64,000 nucleotides of DNA from Bugulina stolonifera (Eukaryota; Bryozoa; Gymnolaemata; Cheilostomatida; Bugulidae), in the NCBI GenBank assembly GCA_935421135.1, contig OW285194.1:15957376-16021375 (forward strand). The letters are read 5' to 3'. Each line of letters opens with the position of its first letter. The first letter of the stretch is position 1. The position numbers were made by a program, and so were the translations under genes. Positions 21,620 to 29,466 of the stretch are shown here, piece after piece. Under the pieces are notes generated by a model. It was not told the origin of the DNA and searched no databases. It saw only the letters and a program-made list of their open reading frames with translations.

Positions 21620-22030
21620 TTAGTCAAAAACTGTTTTTCTTCCTTTACGCTTTTTCTTTGTAGACTTTTGACTAACTCGTGCACGTTTGGCAGGTGGTTC
21701 ACGTAATTCATCTTCTACATCACCTAGAAGATCCCCACCAGCTTCACGAAAACGTTTTGCTGCAGAGGATTTGAAGTTCTCTCCCTTGATTACATCTCCC
21801 AGAACCGAAGCTCCAGTAGTCAATAGCTTTTTCCCAATAGTTTTGGCACCATTCTTTAGCATGGGAAGGACCCCTCGGGCCAGTCCAGAAAAGAGTGAGC
21901 CGATCCCATTACCCGTCATAATAGGTTTTCCCCTGTACACACTCATTCCCTCTCCCACCTGGTTTGCATAATAGTCTTCATACATCTCACCTGACTCATC
22001 AGGAAAATATGGAACTATGCGAGGGGCCAT
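21620..22030 (-). CDS. core-peptide-like basic protein, adenovirus pX/pVI-type (136 aa)
   Basis: I use the ATG at 22030; an upstream GTG would only add residues overlapping the previous gene. The middle has a glycine-rich amphipathic stretch (GNGIGSLFSGLARGVLPML) and the tail is strongly basic (KRARVSQKSTKKKRKGRK). This resembles small virion core or membrane-active proteins of adenoviruses and Polinton-like elements, often processed by the adenain-like protease next to them. It may bind DNA inside the particle. The exact orthology is inferred. Confidence 0.6.
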   Translation of the reverse strand: MAPRIVPYFPDESGEMYEDYYANQVGEGMSVYRGKPIMTGNGIGSLFSGLARGVLPMLKNGAKTIGKKLLTTGASVLGDVIKGENFKSSAAKRFREAGGDLLGDVEDELREPPAKRARVSQKSTKKKRKGRKTVFD

Positions 22031-22031
22031 G

Positions 22032-22778
22032 TTATTTCTCTCCACGCGGTCTGAAACGAACCGTCAGCACAACCTTTCCACTGCGAAATGAGACCCTTTC
22101 TCCATCATCACGTCTTATATCTACCTCGATGAGGTCTGTGCTTGTATTAGACACTGGAGAGTATTGAACATTCGAAAACTCAAAGAAAACGGTGCTATTT
22201 CTTTCACTCTCTGTTATAGGAACTGTGCGAAGTAGGGGGACTAGACTATCTCCAACATGTCTTGGTGAGACTACGGAGGAGTAGACATAGAGGGATGTGA
22301 AACCAGCATTGATGTCTGGAGGGTTTTGACTCCTGTTGATTTCCGCAGCATATTCTACATCAGGTTCGAATCCCAACACCCACGCAACATCACGTGACAT
22401 CATGACAGAGTGTTCCTGTTCTCTCAACATGAGGAAGGTTTCATTCCGTAGACTATCATAGTAAAAGCTCACTACTTTTTCTAAGTCGTAGTTTATTAGT
22501 ATTCTATTGATCTCACTCAAAAGTTCACCCATGGAAGCATACCTTCCACTCCTGATTTCACATTTTCGTTTGACTCCATCTTTTGTATTCGTAACCACTA
22601 CATAGCCATCTTCCACATTTCTCCAGGATGCAGGGTACTGAATGTCAAGTAACCCAACCTCCCACTGTGATGAGTGAAGCTTCAATGTCTTGGCTAGCTT
22701 CGTAATGAAGTGAGCATTGGTGTTTGTGTCACTCCCACCGATGCGTACATTTGAGGTAAGTGTGACATTGAAGGCCAT
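22032..22778 (-). CDS. penton-like minor capsid protein (248 aa)
   Basis: A strand-rich sequence starting MAFNVTLTSN with a conserved-looking segment (HSSQWEVGLLDIQYPASWRNVEDG) typical of the N-terminal part of minor capsid (single-jelly-roll penton) proteins in Polinton-like elements. The length of about 250 residues fits that class. It would occupy the capsid vertices. A TATA box (TATAAAT at 22814-22820) lies 36 bp upstream of the ATG at 22778. The gene is intact and directly precedes the core-peptide gene. Confidence 0.68.
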   Translation of the reverse strand: MAFNVTLTSNVRIGGSDTNTNAHFITKLAKTLKLHSSQWEVGLLDIQYPASWRNVEDGYVVVTNTKDGVKRKCEIRSGRYASMGELLSEINRILINYDLEKVVSFYYDSLRNETFLMLREQEHSVMMSRDVAWVLGFEPDVEYAAEINRSQNPPDINAGFTSLYVYSSVVSPRHVGDSLVPLLRTVPITESERNSTVFFEFSNVQYSPVSNTSTDLIEVDIRRDDGERVSFRSGKVVLTVRFRPRGEK

Positions 22779-22813
22779 CTTTGAGAGTGAGCAAAACTGA
22801 ACTTACATATCGA

Positions 22814-22820
22814 ATTTATA
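22814..22820 (-). promoter_or_regulatory. TATA box upstream of the penton-like gene
   Basis: TATAAAT on the minus strand, 36 bp before the ATG, in the short gap between the integrase stop and the penton start. This is a normal distance for a TATA-driven gene with a very short leader. Confidence 0.55.
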
Positions 22821-22832
22821 CTACCTTTGGTC

Positions 22833-23903
22833 TTACACAAACTGACTAGAATCTATCCAACTATTAAATGAAGAGGGATAACCACTCCATTTCACGAAAC
22901 TCTCTTCTTTTCCTCTCCTTCTCCGTTTACGTATGACTTTCTCAACTCTAAAGATTTCAGGTAGGTTAACATGTTGCAATTCTTGTGCATAGAATGTTCC
23001 ATCTACTCCTTCTTTGTTTAGGTCTTCCAGTGTATAGACAGGAGGTGAGGTATGTGCCTTGACTGCTTTTATGGTGAATATCTCGGTTGACCAGTTTGGT
23101 GTGAACCCTCGCTCAAAGCTACTACGAGCCATCGAAATCCGAACATGATCACCTGGTGAGTATTTTACTCTTGTTTTCTTTAACCATCGTTTAGGTGAGA
23201 ACTCATTTAACCGAACCCAAACCTCTTCTTGATTATCGTAATCAACCTCAATAGGTTTCATTCCAATTGACCTATTAAAACTGTTGTTATATCCTTGGAC
23301 TAGGTCTTCTACATCTTCTAAGTAGCGTCCATCCCCTCTATAAGTGAGTAGACGATGAATTTTCCCTCTCAATGTTCTATTAAAGCGTTCAACAAGAGCA
23401 GCCTTGATGATCTCATTCTCAGAGGTGAAATGGCTAACTCCATACTTCTTTAGCACTTCACTCACCCTTCTGTTTAGGAACTCCTTACCTTTATCAGTTT
23501 GTATTTGTCTAAAGCTTTCATTTTCGAATAGAGAGATGAGTGCATTGGACACTTCCAGACCAGACTTGGAATGAAGAGGAAAGACCCATGCTTTCCGTGA
23601 GAAGGCATCTATGCAGGTGAGCAAAAATGTTACTCCATCATTTGAGTCCTTGTGCGCACGCACATCCACGAGATCTGCCTGGAGTTGTTCACCAATCCCA
23701 CTCACAAACGTTTTTCTCCTTGTAAACTTCATTCTAATCGGGCGATGAAGAGTGTATGCGTCTTGACTTCTCAACCACTTCTCAACATCATTCTCATTAA
23801 TACCAGGAGGAGAAGCTAAAACTAACTTTCTCTTTCCTCCAAAAGATGGTGGTTGAGGAGGGGAGAAGTAAATATCACGTAGACCTTCATCTATATCATC
23901 CAT
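22833..23903 (-). CDS. retroviral-type DDE integrase with C-terminal chromodomain (356 aa)
   Basis: Belongs to the rve-fold integrases of Polintons (F54H12.3-like). Catalytic residues are visible at Asp77 (QADLVD), Asp137 (QTDKGKEF) and Glu172 (LVERFNRT), with the D-to-E distance of 35. An SH3-like linker follows, then a chromodomain (about 317-355, VEKVIRKRRRRG ... FVKWSGYPSSFNSWI). It would join the TIR ends to host DNA, giving the 6-bp duplication seen here; the chromodomain may steer integration to marked chromatin. The ATG at 23903 overlaps the end of the upstream gene by 13 bp. No lesion is seen. Confidence 0.93.
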   Translation of the reverse strand: MDDIDEGLRDIYFSPPQPPSFGGKRKLVLASPPGINENDVEKWLRSQDAYTLHRPIRMKFTRRKTFVSGIGEQLQADLVDVRAHKDSNDGVTFLLTCIDAFSRKAWVFPLHSKSGLEVSNALISLFENESFRQIQTDKGKEFLNRRVSEVLKKYGVSHFTSENEIIKAALVERFNRTLRGKIHRLLTYRGDGRYLEDVEDLVQGYNNSFNRSIGMKPIEVDYDNQEEVWVRLNEFSPKRWLKKTRVKYSPGDHVRISMARSSFERGFTPNWSTEIFTIKAVKAHTSPPVYTLEDLNKEGVDGTFYAQELQHVNLPEIFRVEKVIRKRRRRGKEESFVKWSGYPSSFNSWIDSSQFV

Positions 23904-24460
23904 CTTTCTGTTTTACTATTGCTTGCAAGAGGGGTTTTAGGAAGCTTTCGCCTAGACCTAGTTTTGATAGGACTTCTATTTTCACCCTTCCCACTCCAAC
24001 GTGCGCCAGCTTCTGACCTCTCTGGTTTTGTTTCTCTCCTATATGGGTGTGGTAGTGGTGACCTTGAGCCACTTCGCCTCTTTTCATCATCTCTTTTTTT
24101 CTCTCGCCCTCGCTCTTGTGCTTCTTCTTCTCTTTGTCTCCATGTATGCATTTCATTAAACCTAGTGTTAATTCCCTCTAATGTATTATACAACTCCTGC
24201 TGCGGATGGCGTGATCTCTCCAACTCTTTTAGGAACTTATTCATTTTATGAGCATGTTGCTCTAGCTGAGAGTAGATGTCTGTATCAGAGTTTTTGAGGT
24301 TAGATATTACATCTTTTCTGCTTTTTTCTGCCAGGAGTAGATCCCCATTTGTAGAGAGTGAGGGTAGATGCTCTCCTTCTTTTTTGTTGTTTCTACTATT
24401 CATTGATTCATATGTATGTTTATCCATAAGAAGATACTTTTTAGAAAACTTGAGACTCAT
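23891..24460 (-). CDS. charged provirus protein upstream of the integrase, unknown (189 aa)
   Basis: ATG at 24460, directly after the stop of the preceding gene. The N-terminus (SLKFSKKYLLMDKHTYESM) is followed by a helical middle (about residues 65-125) and a highly charged, Arg/Ser/Pro-rich tail (KKRDDEKRRSGSRSPLPH). In related elements a protein of this type often sits beside the integrase or capsid genes. A scaffold or nucleic-acid-binding role is possible but not shown. It overlaps the integrase start by 13 bp. Confidence 0.6.
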   Translation of the reverse strand: MSLKFSKKYLLMDKHTYESMNSRNNKKEGEHLPSLSTNGDLLLAEKSRKDVISNLKNSDTDIYSQLEQHAHKMNKFLKELERSRHPQQELYNTLEGINTRFNEMHTWRQREEEAQERGREKKRDDEKRRSGSRSPLPHPYRRETKPERSEAGARWSGKGENRSPIKTRSRRKLPKTPLASNSKTERWMI

Positions 24461-24461
24461 T

Positions 24462-24827
24462 TCACCTTCGTCCACCGCCTAATCCACCAAGCACACCTCC
24501 GAGTAAACTTGCCAATGGCTTCAAAAGAAGACCTAAAAATCCGCCACGTTGTAGGATTAACTTTTTCTGCCTCACACTAGTACGAGAGTTGGTGAGATCC
24601 TCAATGGCCCTTCTATGTCGACGTAGAGAGTTCAACTGAGCGGTAGTTAGATGAACATTACCTAATAATACATTTCTAGCACACTCAACAAGAGCGAGTA
24701 TAAGGTCTTTGTTAGCCTCAGCAATGGTTGAATCTCTGATGGTTGCAGATGCTTTCGTCAGTGCATATATACTCAAGGCATTCCTCCTCAACCTTGGAGA
24801 ATACTCGGGTGAATTAATGTATCTCAT
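24462..24827 (-). CDS. small provirus protein with a C-terminal hydrophobic glycine-rich tail (121 aa)
   Basis: I take the ATG at 24827; the open frame extends 33 bp further but only from a TTG codon. A helical body (LRRHRRAIEDLTNSRTSVRQ) precedes the ending RGGFLGLLLKPLASLLGGVLG. I recall similar GGFL-x-LL-rich C-termini in small proteins of other Polinton-type elements, where a membrane- or capsid-associated role is suspected. Its place between the ATPase and the charged protein supports it being a real gene. Confidence 0.62.
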   Translation of the reverse strand: MRYINSPEYSPRLRRNALSIYALTKASATIRDSTIAEANKDLILALVECARNVLLGNVHLTTAQLNSLRRHRRAIEDLTNSRTSVRQKKLILQRGGFLGLLLKPLASLLGGVLGGLGGGRR

Positions 24828-24892
24828 GCTTGATGATGGATGCGCTCTCTTCGAGTCCAAGACAGTTTATGGAGAGAGTAGAGATGTGAATG

Positions 24893-25552
24893 CTACTTAT
24901 ATTCCAGGGTATTCGGGATATATACAGTCATGGGAGAGTGCTCAGAAGCAAAATTACCGATCAGTCTAGCCCACTCCGGGGTTTCCTGGCGAAGATTCAA
25001 GAATAGAAAAGAGTGTGGCTTACGTGTAGCATCACTAAAAGCTTCTTGAACAGCTCTTGTACTCTGAGGAAAAGCCTGCTTTGCAAGATTGGTAACAGAC
25101 ATTCCGTCTCTGGGGTTCTTGAACAAGAAAAAGTACTGCGAGTTTATTGACACTGTTCTATTATCTTTCGGGAAAAGGTTCTGTAGTAAGAAAAAGACGC
25201 TTATGTTCAGGTGGTGACTGAACTTTGTAAAGATTGCATTAGTAGTCTCTTTCCCCCCGACTTCACCCATCAAGTCATCAATGATGAGCCAGCGATTCTT
25301 CCCATCACGCTCTATATCCATTTCTACATCAATGAGTCCTGAATGAAACCTTACTTTATCCTTGTAATCCTCAAAGCGGCGTTGCCAAACTCCATAGCAG
25401 TAAATGATTTCAACAGGAGTGGGTGAAGCAATTTCATCAACTCTCCTAATAAGACTAAATAGTAGTTCCGTTTTTCCACTCCCTGTTGGACCACAGACTA
25501 GAGCTGTGAAGGGACTCTGCAAGCGAAGATCGATTTCTTGGTGTGGACGCAT
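24893..25552 (-). CDS. FtsK/HerA-type (A32-like) DNA packaging ATPase (219 aa)
   Basis: Walker A GPTGSGKT at residues 21-28 and Walker B WLIIDDLMGE at 88-97, followed by the segment QNLFPKDNRT ... FFLFKNPRD that marks the Polinton/NCLDV packaging ATPases. It would pump the genome into the capsid. The length is normal for the Polinton version (about 220 residues). The ATG at 25552 lies inside the 3' end of the upstream membrane-protein gene, which it overlaps by 98 bp in another frame. Confidence 0.92.
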   Translation of the reverse strand: MRPHQEIDLRLQSPFTALVCGPTGSGKTELLFSLIRRVDEIASPTPVEIIYCYGVWQRRFEDYKDKVRFHSGLIDVEMDIERDGKNRWLIIDDLMGEVGGKETTNAIFTKFSHHLNISVFFLLQNLFPKDNRTVSINSQYFFLFKNPRDGMSVTNLAKQAFPQSTRAVQEAFSDATRKPHSFLFLNLRQETPEWARLIGNFASEHSPMTVYIPNTLEYK

Positions 25553-25862
25553 GCTGATCCAGTTGAGTAGCTAATAGAGTTGTGTTTGTTTTTAAAAAGT
25601 GTCCTTGCTTAAGTACTCCTTTGTCTTTGCCATTGGGTGGTTCCCTATCACTTAGATATGTGTAAACTGATGGTGATAAAGATGAGCAAGAAAGTATAAA
25701 TAGTATTATGATTATGTAGAATGTGAACTTCTTTCTTTTGTTGCTTCTCTCTCCTATTTGCTCCCTTCCCTCTTCAGCAGAGATAGCTACTACTTCATCT
25801 AAGAGACCATCAGCCACATCTTCATAATTCTCATTTCTACATACTACCTCTTGCTTTGACAT
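25455..25862 (-). CDS. single-pass membrane protein of the provirus, unknown (135 aa)
   Basis: An acidic N-terminus, a basic stretch (SNKRKK, about residues 40-45), one hydrophobic helix (FTFYIIIILFILSC, about 46-60), then a polar C-terminal half. The ATG is at 25862, 41 bp after the stop of the 442-residue gene. The last 98 bp overlap the ATPase start. No family is recognised. The topology (short N-terminus, one helix) would fit a small membrane or fusion-associated protein, but that is not evidence of function. Confidence 0.55.
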   Translation of the reverse strand: MSKQEVVCRNENYEDVADGLLDEVVAISAEEGREQIGERSNKRKKFTFYIIIILFILSCSSLSPSVYTYLSDREPPNGKDKGVLKQGHFLKTNTTLLATQLDQHASTPRNRSSLAESLHSSSLWSNREWKNGTTI

Positions 25863-25902
25863 CTTGCCCTTGTTTGAGAGAACGATTGGAATCTATACAC
25901 TT

Positions 25903-27231
25903 TTATTCATCATTACTTTCTCCTGTTGGAACCCACTGTGGCAGTTTACTATCTTCCCCTTCTGCTTTTGCATCATTATCATCTAGTTTGTTAGCCAGGT
26001 GGGGAATTATGTGATCAATAATTGATACACTATCCATTTTTTCTTCTTCTTCTTCTTTTTGCAAACGCTCGATTTCCATCATTAACCTCTCTTTTTCCAT
26101 TCTTTCCTCTGTTAACTTTTTTTCTAAGAAGGCAATGCGATTTGTTCTTCTCTCTTTTCTTGCATCAATTCTCTGTTGCATCTCTAGTGCTTCTTTCCAC
26201 CCCAGTGCTCCTGCCAATTCCACTTTCTTTAGTGCCAATTCTTGTTCTATCTTTCTAATCTCTTGTTCCCTTTTGTCACACATTTCAACCTCTTCTTTAG
26301 TTTCTACATGAGTTTGCTCTTCTATCATAATCTGCTTATTCTCTCCTGTAGAAGTCTCTCTCACTTCCACCCTAGCTTCTCCTGGTGAAGGGCTTCTTAT
26401 CTCCTCTAACCCGTTTTTGGATGAATCTAGTTCTCCAATGTCACACATTTCAACCTCTTCTATCATAACCTGGTTAGTCTCTCCTGTAGAAGTCTCTCTC
26501 ACCTCTAATCTAGCATCTCCTGGTGAAGGACTTCTTATCACCTCTAACCCATTTTTGGATGGATCTAGTTCTCCAAACAATCGCCCTGCATATAGCGTAT
26601 TACCTCTACTAAGAATTAAACCAGGGATGCTTTCTTCATTGTAACTCCTCTTCGCTCGCGATTTCTCCTTCCCATCCTCAAAGCGACATCTTCTTGCCCC
26701 ATCCTTTAATATGTTCAATACTCTATGATAGAGTTCATTCTTTGAACCTTCCCCACCAGGTTCATTATCCAGATATAGTAAGAAGTGAGTGTTAAAAGTG
26801 GCCTCCGCTCCCACACCAGTTTCATCCCAGTTTCTATCTTCAATAATCTTCTCAACCTCCACTCTACACCAGGTTGACAACTCTGCATTCCTAAGAAGGA
26901 GTAAGGGAGAAGAAACGGATGCGTTTTTTGTTTCTACCATAGATGAAAATCTTGACCTAGCTCCTGTTAAGTCTTCATAACAAAGTGCCATTTTCCTCAA
27001 CTTTTCCTCTCCTATCTTAAAAGGGATATTCATAGAGAGTGAAAGTGTTCTAAAATAGATGGCAAGCTCTACCACTAAGGAATTATGAGCGAGTCTGTCA
27101 ACCCAATACCACATCCATGGACTATTCGTTTCTTCGATATTACTTTTGATCATATAATCCCATACAGACTTCGGGAGGACTTCCTTTAAAAGTACATATC
27201 TCCCCGCTGCTCCTTTGGTGAGAAAAGACAT
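25903..27231 (-). CDS. large unknown protein at the right end of the provirus (442 aa)
   Basis: The first gene from the right TIR, with a TATA box 54 bp upstream. The N-terminal 210 residues have a globular look (WMWYWVDRLAHNSLVVELAIYF, FNTHFLLYLDN) with no motif I recognise; in particular no PolB, helicase or primase motifs. Residues 220-265 and 266-320 are an internal duplication (GELD-SKNGLE-IRSPSPG-AR-EVRETSTGE). Residues about 316-399 form a long charged coiled coil. It occupies an end position where larger Polintons often carry their polymerase. A replication, regulatory or host-interaction role are all open. Confidence 0.8.
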   Translation of the reverse strand: MSFLTKGAAGRYVLLKEVLPKSVWDYMIKSNIEETNSPWMWYWVDRLAHNSLVVELAIYFRTLSLSMNIPFKIGEEKLRKMALCYEDLTGARSRFSSMVETKNASVSSPLLLLRNAELSTWCRVEVEKIIEDRNWDETGVGAEATFNTHFLLYLDNEPGGEGSKNELYHRVLNILKDGARRCRFEDGKEKSRAKRSYNEESIPGLILSRGNTLYAGRLFGELDPSKNGLEVIRSPSPGDARLEVRETSTGETNQVMIEEVEMCDIGELDSSKNGLEEIRSPSPGEARVEVRETSTGENKQIMIEEQTHVETKEEVEMCDKREQEIRKIEQELALKKVELAGALGWKEALEMQQRIDARKERRTNRIAFLEKKLTEERMEKERLMMEIERLQKEEEEEKMDSVSIIDHIIPHLANKLDDNDAKAEGEDSKLPQWVPTGESNDE

Positions 27232-27284
27232 GTTTGCTATGACTAAGTCTTCTTTGTATTAATACTATCATCAGTCAAACTTAT

Positions 27285-27292
27285 CTTTTATA
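27285..27292 (-). promoter_or_regulatory. TATA box straddling the inner edge of the right TIR
   Basis: The minus strand reads GGGACTATAAAAGATAAG. The first bases belong to the TIR (which ends at 27288) and the last A/G to unique DNA. In the left arm the matching position reads GACTATAATGTAAT, so only the right junction makes a good TATA box. It fits as the promoter of the 442-residue gene. Confidence 0.6.
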
Positions 27293-28010
27293 GTCCCACC
27301 CCAGTGGAACTCGGAATGGGCGGCGGGCCGCTGCCTAGTCGCTTGGCCCGGTGGATACGGGGCACCGGCGTCGCCTCCACGTGTACGGTCGGCGCCGCAC
27401 GCAACGTGGGCGGACGCGGCTTGACCGCCTCAAACGATTGGTCGTTCGGGTGAGTGGGGGTTGCGGGGTGGGGAGGGTGGGCGGCGGTGGAGGAGGGGTG
27501 GCGGTGATGACGGTGATGGCGGCGGCGGCGGCGGCGGCGGTGGTGGTGGTGGTGGCGGCGGCGGCGGCGGTGGCGGTGGTGGTGGTGGCGGCGGTGGTGG
27601 TGGTGGCGGTGGTGGCGGCGGCGGCGGTGGCGGCGACGGTGGTGAGGGCGGTGGTGGTGGCGGCGGCGGCGGCGGTGGTGAGGGCGGCGGTGGCGGCGGC
27701 GGCGACGGCGGTGGCGCGGACGGGACGAGGGCGGTGGCGGGGAGGAGGGAGGAGTGGGAGGTGGGGGAGGGGGAGGGGAGGAGGGTGGGAAGGAGGAAGG
27801 GAAGGGGTCGTGGCCGGGTTCGGGGTCAAGTGTGCAAATGTTTTTTCGACCAATCAGAAGGGGGGATTTTGGGGTGACCTTGGCAAGGTCGTGTGCAAAA
27901 TTTTTGTGCTCTTCTGTGATTGGTTGAAATCGGAAATACCGGCTTGTGATTGGTTGAAAACAGGGGTCAATGAGTGCGTGTCTGTCTAGAAGTGCACTGA
28001 CTATACTACT
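27288..28010 (-). repeat. right terminal inverted repeat of the provirus
   Basis: Inverted copy of 17128-17850, 723 bp, ending CTATACTACT at 28010. It carries the same GGC/GGT triplet tract; a tract this slippery staying the same in both arms argues for very recent insertion or TIR gene conversion. Confidence 0.95.
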
Positions 28011-28016
28011 GTTAGA
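28011..28016. repeat. right target-site duplication GTTAGA of the provirus
   Basis: Direct repeat of 17122-17127. Confidence 0.92.
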
Positions 28017-28489
28017 TAAGCCGGGACAGGTGCAATATTAGTGTGTGATATACAATGTTGTACCTGTCCAGACCGTGCCCATGGGTTGTATAACGCTGTA
28101 GTCAATGCAGACAGATGTTCTCATACAGTATGTGTGGATCTGGTGCCTTGTAGGAGGTCGAGAGCAGATCAGAGCAGGTTGAAGCAGGTCAGAGCAGGTT
28201 GTAACAGGTTGTAACAGCTTAGAGCAGGTTGTAGCAGAATGGAGCAAATTAGAGGTTACAAGTAATAGCATACATGTACATGGCGAAAGTCTCAATGTGC
28301 ATGGCTAGGGCCGACCCTGCTCCAAGTTCGATATTTGTGTATTATGGTCTCCCATCCTCAGTTCCTCTAGGGAACTAGGCTGAGAGACGTTTAGCTAGTC
28401 CTAGACTTGATCTACTTTATTGTCAACTAGATCAAGGTTGAACTAATATAAAGAATGTGACACTTTTTATGTAAAGCTGACTCTGCCTT
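28017..28489. other. right flank of the provirus, with a short 10-bp repeat
   Basis: 28150-28250 holds a degenerate tandem of the type AGAGCAGGTT/GTAACAGGTT. The rest is unique. The first 50 bp may be the other half of the disrupted exon described at 16995-17127. Confidence 0.5.
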
Positions 28490-29000
28490 CAGTCAGAGAG
28501 TCATACATGCATACCATTCACACTGTAGAGAGTCAGAGAGTCGTACATGCATACCATTCACACTGTAGAGAGTCAGAGAGTCATACATGCATACCATTCA
28601 CACTGTAGAGAGTCAGAGAGTCATACATGCATACCATTCACACTGTAGAGAGTCAGAGAGTCATACATGCATACCATTCACACTGTAGAGAGTCAGAGAG
28701 TCATACATGCATACCATTCACACTGTAGAGAGTCAGAGAGTCATCATACATGCATACCATTCACACTGTAGAGAGTCAGAGAGTCATACATGCATACTAT
28801 TCACACTGTAGAGAGTCAGAGAGTCATACATGCATACCATTCACACTGTAGAGAGTCAGAGAGTCATACATGCATACCATTCACACTGTGGAGAGTCATA
28901 CATGCATACCATTCACACTGTAGAGAGTCAGAGAGTCATACATGCATACCATTCACACTGTGGAGAGTCATACATGCATACCATTCACACTGTAGAGAGT
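28490..29000. repeat. 40-bp minisatellite
   Basis: About 13 copies of a unit containing TCATACATGCATACCATTC and ACACTGTAGAGAGTCAGAGAG. Near the right end some copies lose the GTCAGAGA step. Confidence 0.9.
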
Positions 29001-29079
29001 ACAATAATAATTAGTTGAGAAGTTCTTGAGAAACTACAAAATAAAGCTTGAAATAGACTCTGCAAAAAACATTTACAAA

Positions 29080-29466
29080 ACTATCTGACGCCCATAGCTA
29101 CTTGGGGATACAGACCTATACAAACTACACAAAACTATCTGACATCCATAGCTACTTGGGGACACAGACCTATACAAACTACACAAAACTATCTGACAGT
29201 GACATCCATAGCTACTTGGGGATACAGACCTATACACACTACACAAAACTATCTGACACCCATAGCTACTTGGGGATACAGACCTATACAAACTACACAA
29301 AACTATCTGACATCCATAGCTACTTGGGGATACAGACCTATACAAACTACACAAAACTATCTGACACCCATAGCTACTTGGGGATACAGACCTATACAAA
29401 CTACACAAAACTATCTGACATCCATAGCTACTTGGGGATACAGACGTATACAAACTACACAAAACT
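29080..29466. repeat. 54-bp minisatellite
   Basis: Seven copies of a unit containing ATCCATAGCTACTTGGGGAT and ACAGACCTATACAAACTAC. Open frames on both strands are explained by the period of 54. Confidence 0.9.

Larger units (their letters stand above)
17128..28010 (-). mobile_element. complete Polinton/Maverick-type provirus, 10,883 bp, lacking a recognisable DNA polymerase
   Basis: Bounded by 723-bp terminal inverted repeats beginning AGTAGTATAG and flanked by 6-bp duplications GTTAGA. It has ten probable minus-strand genes (protease, major capsid, core-peptide-like, penton-like, integrase, two small virion-type proteins, packaging ATPase, a membrane protein and a 442-residue unknown) and one plus-strand gene. 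The integrase and capsid belong to the families named after neighbouring C. elegans genes F54H12.3 and F54H12.2. Typical Polintons are 15-20 kb and encode a protein-primed PolB; none of the frames here shows PolB motifs. All long frames are intact and the TIRs appear identical, pointing to recent integration. Whether it forms particles is unknown. Confidence 0.93.

Noticed and set aside
28490..29466. Regularly spaced direct repeats that might be taken for a CRISPR array
   Set aside because: There are no unique spacers; the whole unit repeats, and the DNA is eukaryotic.
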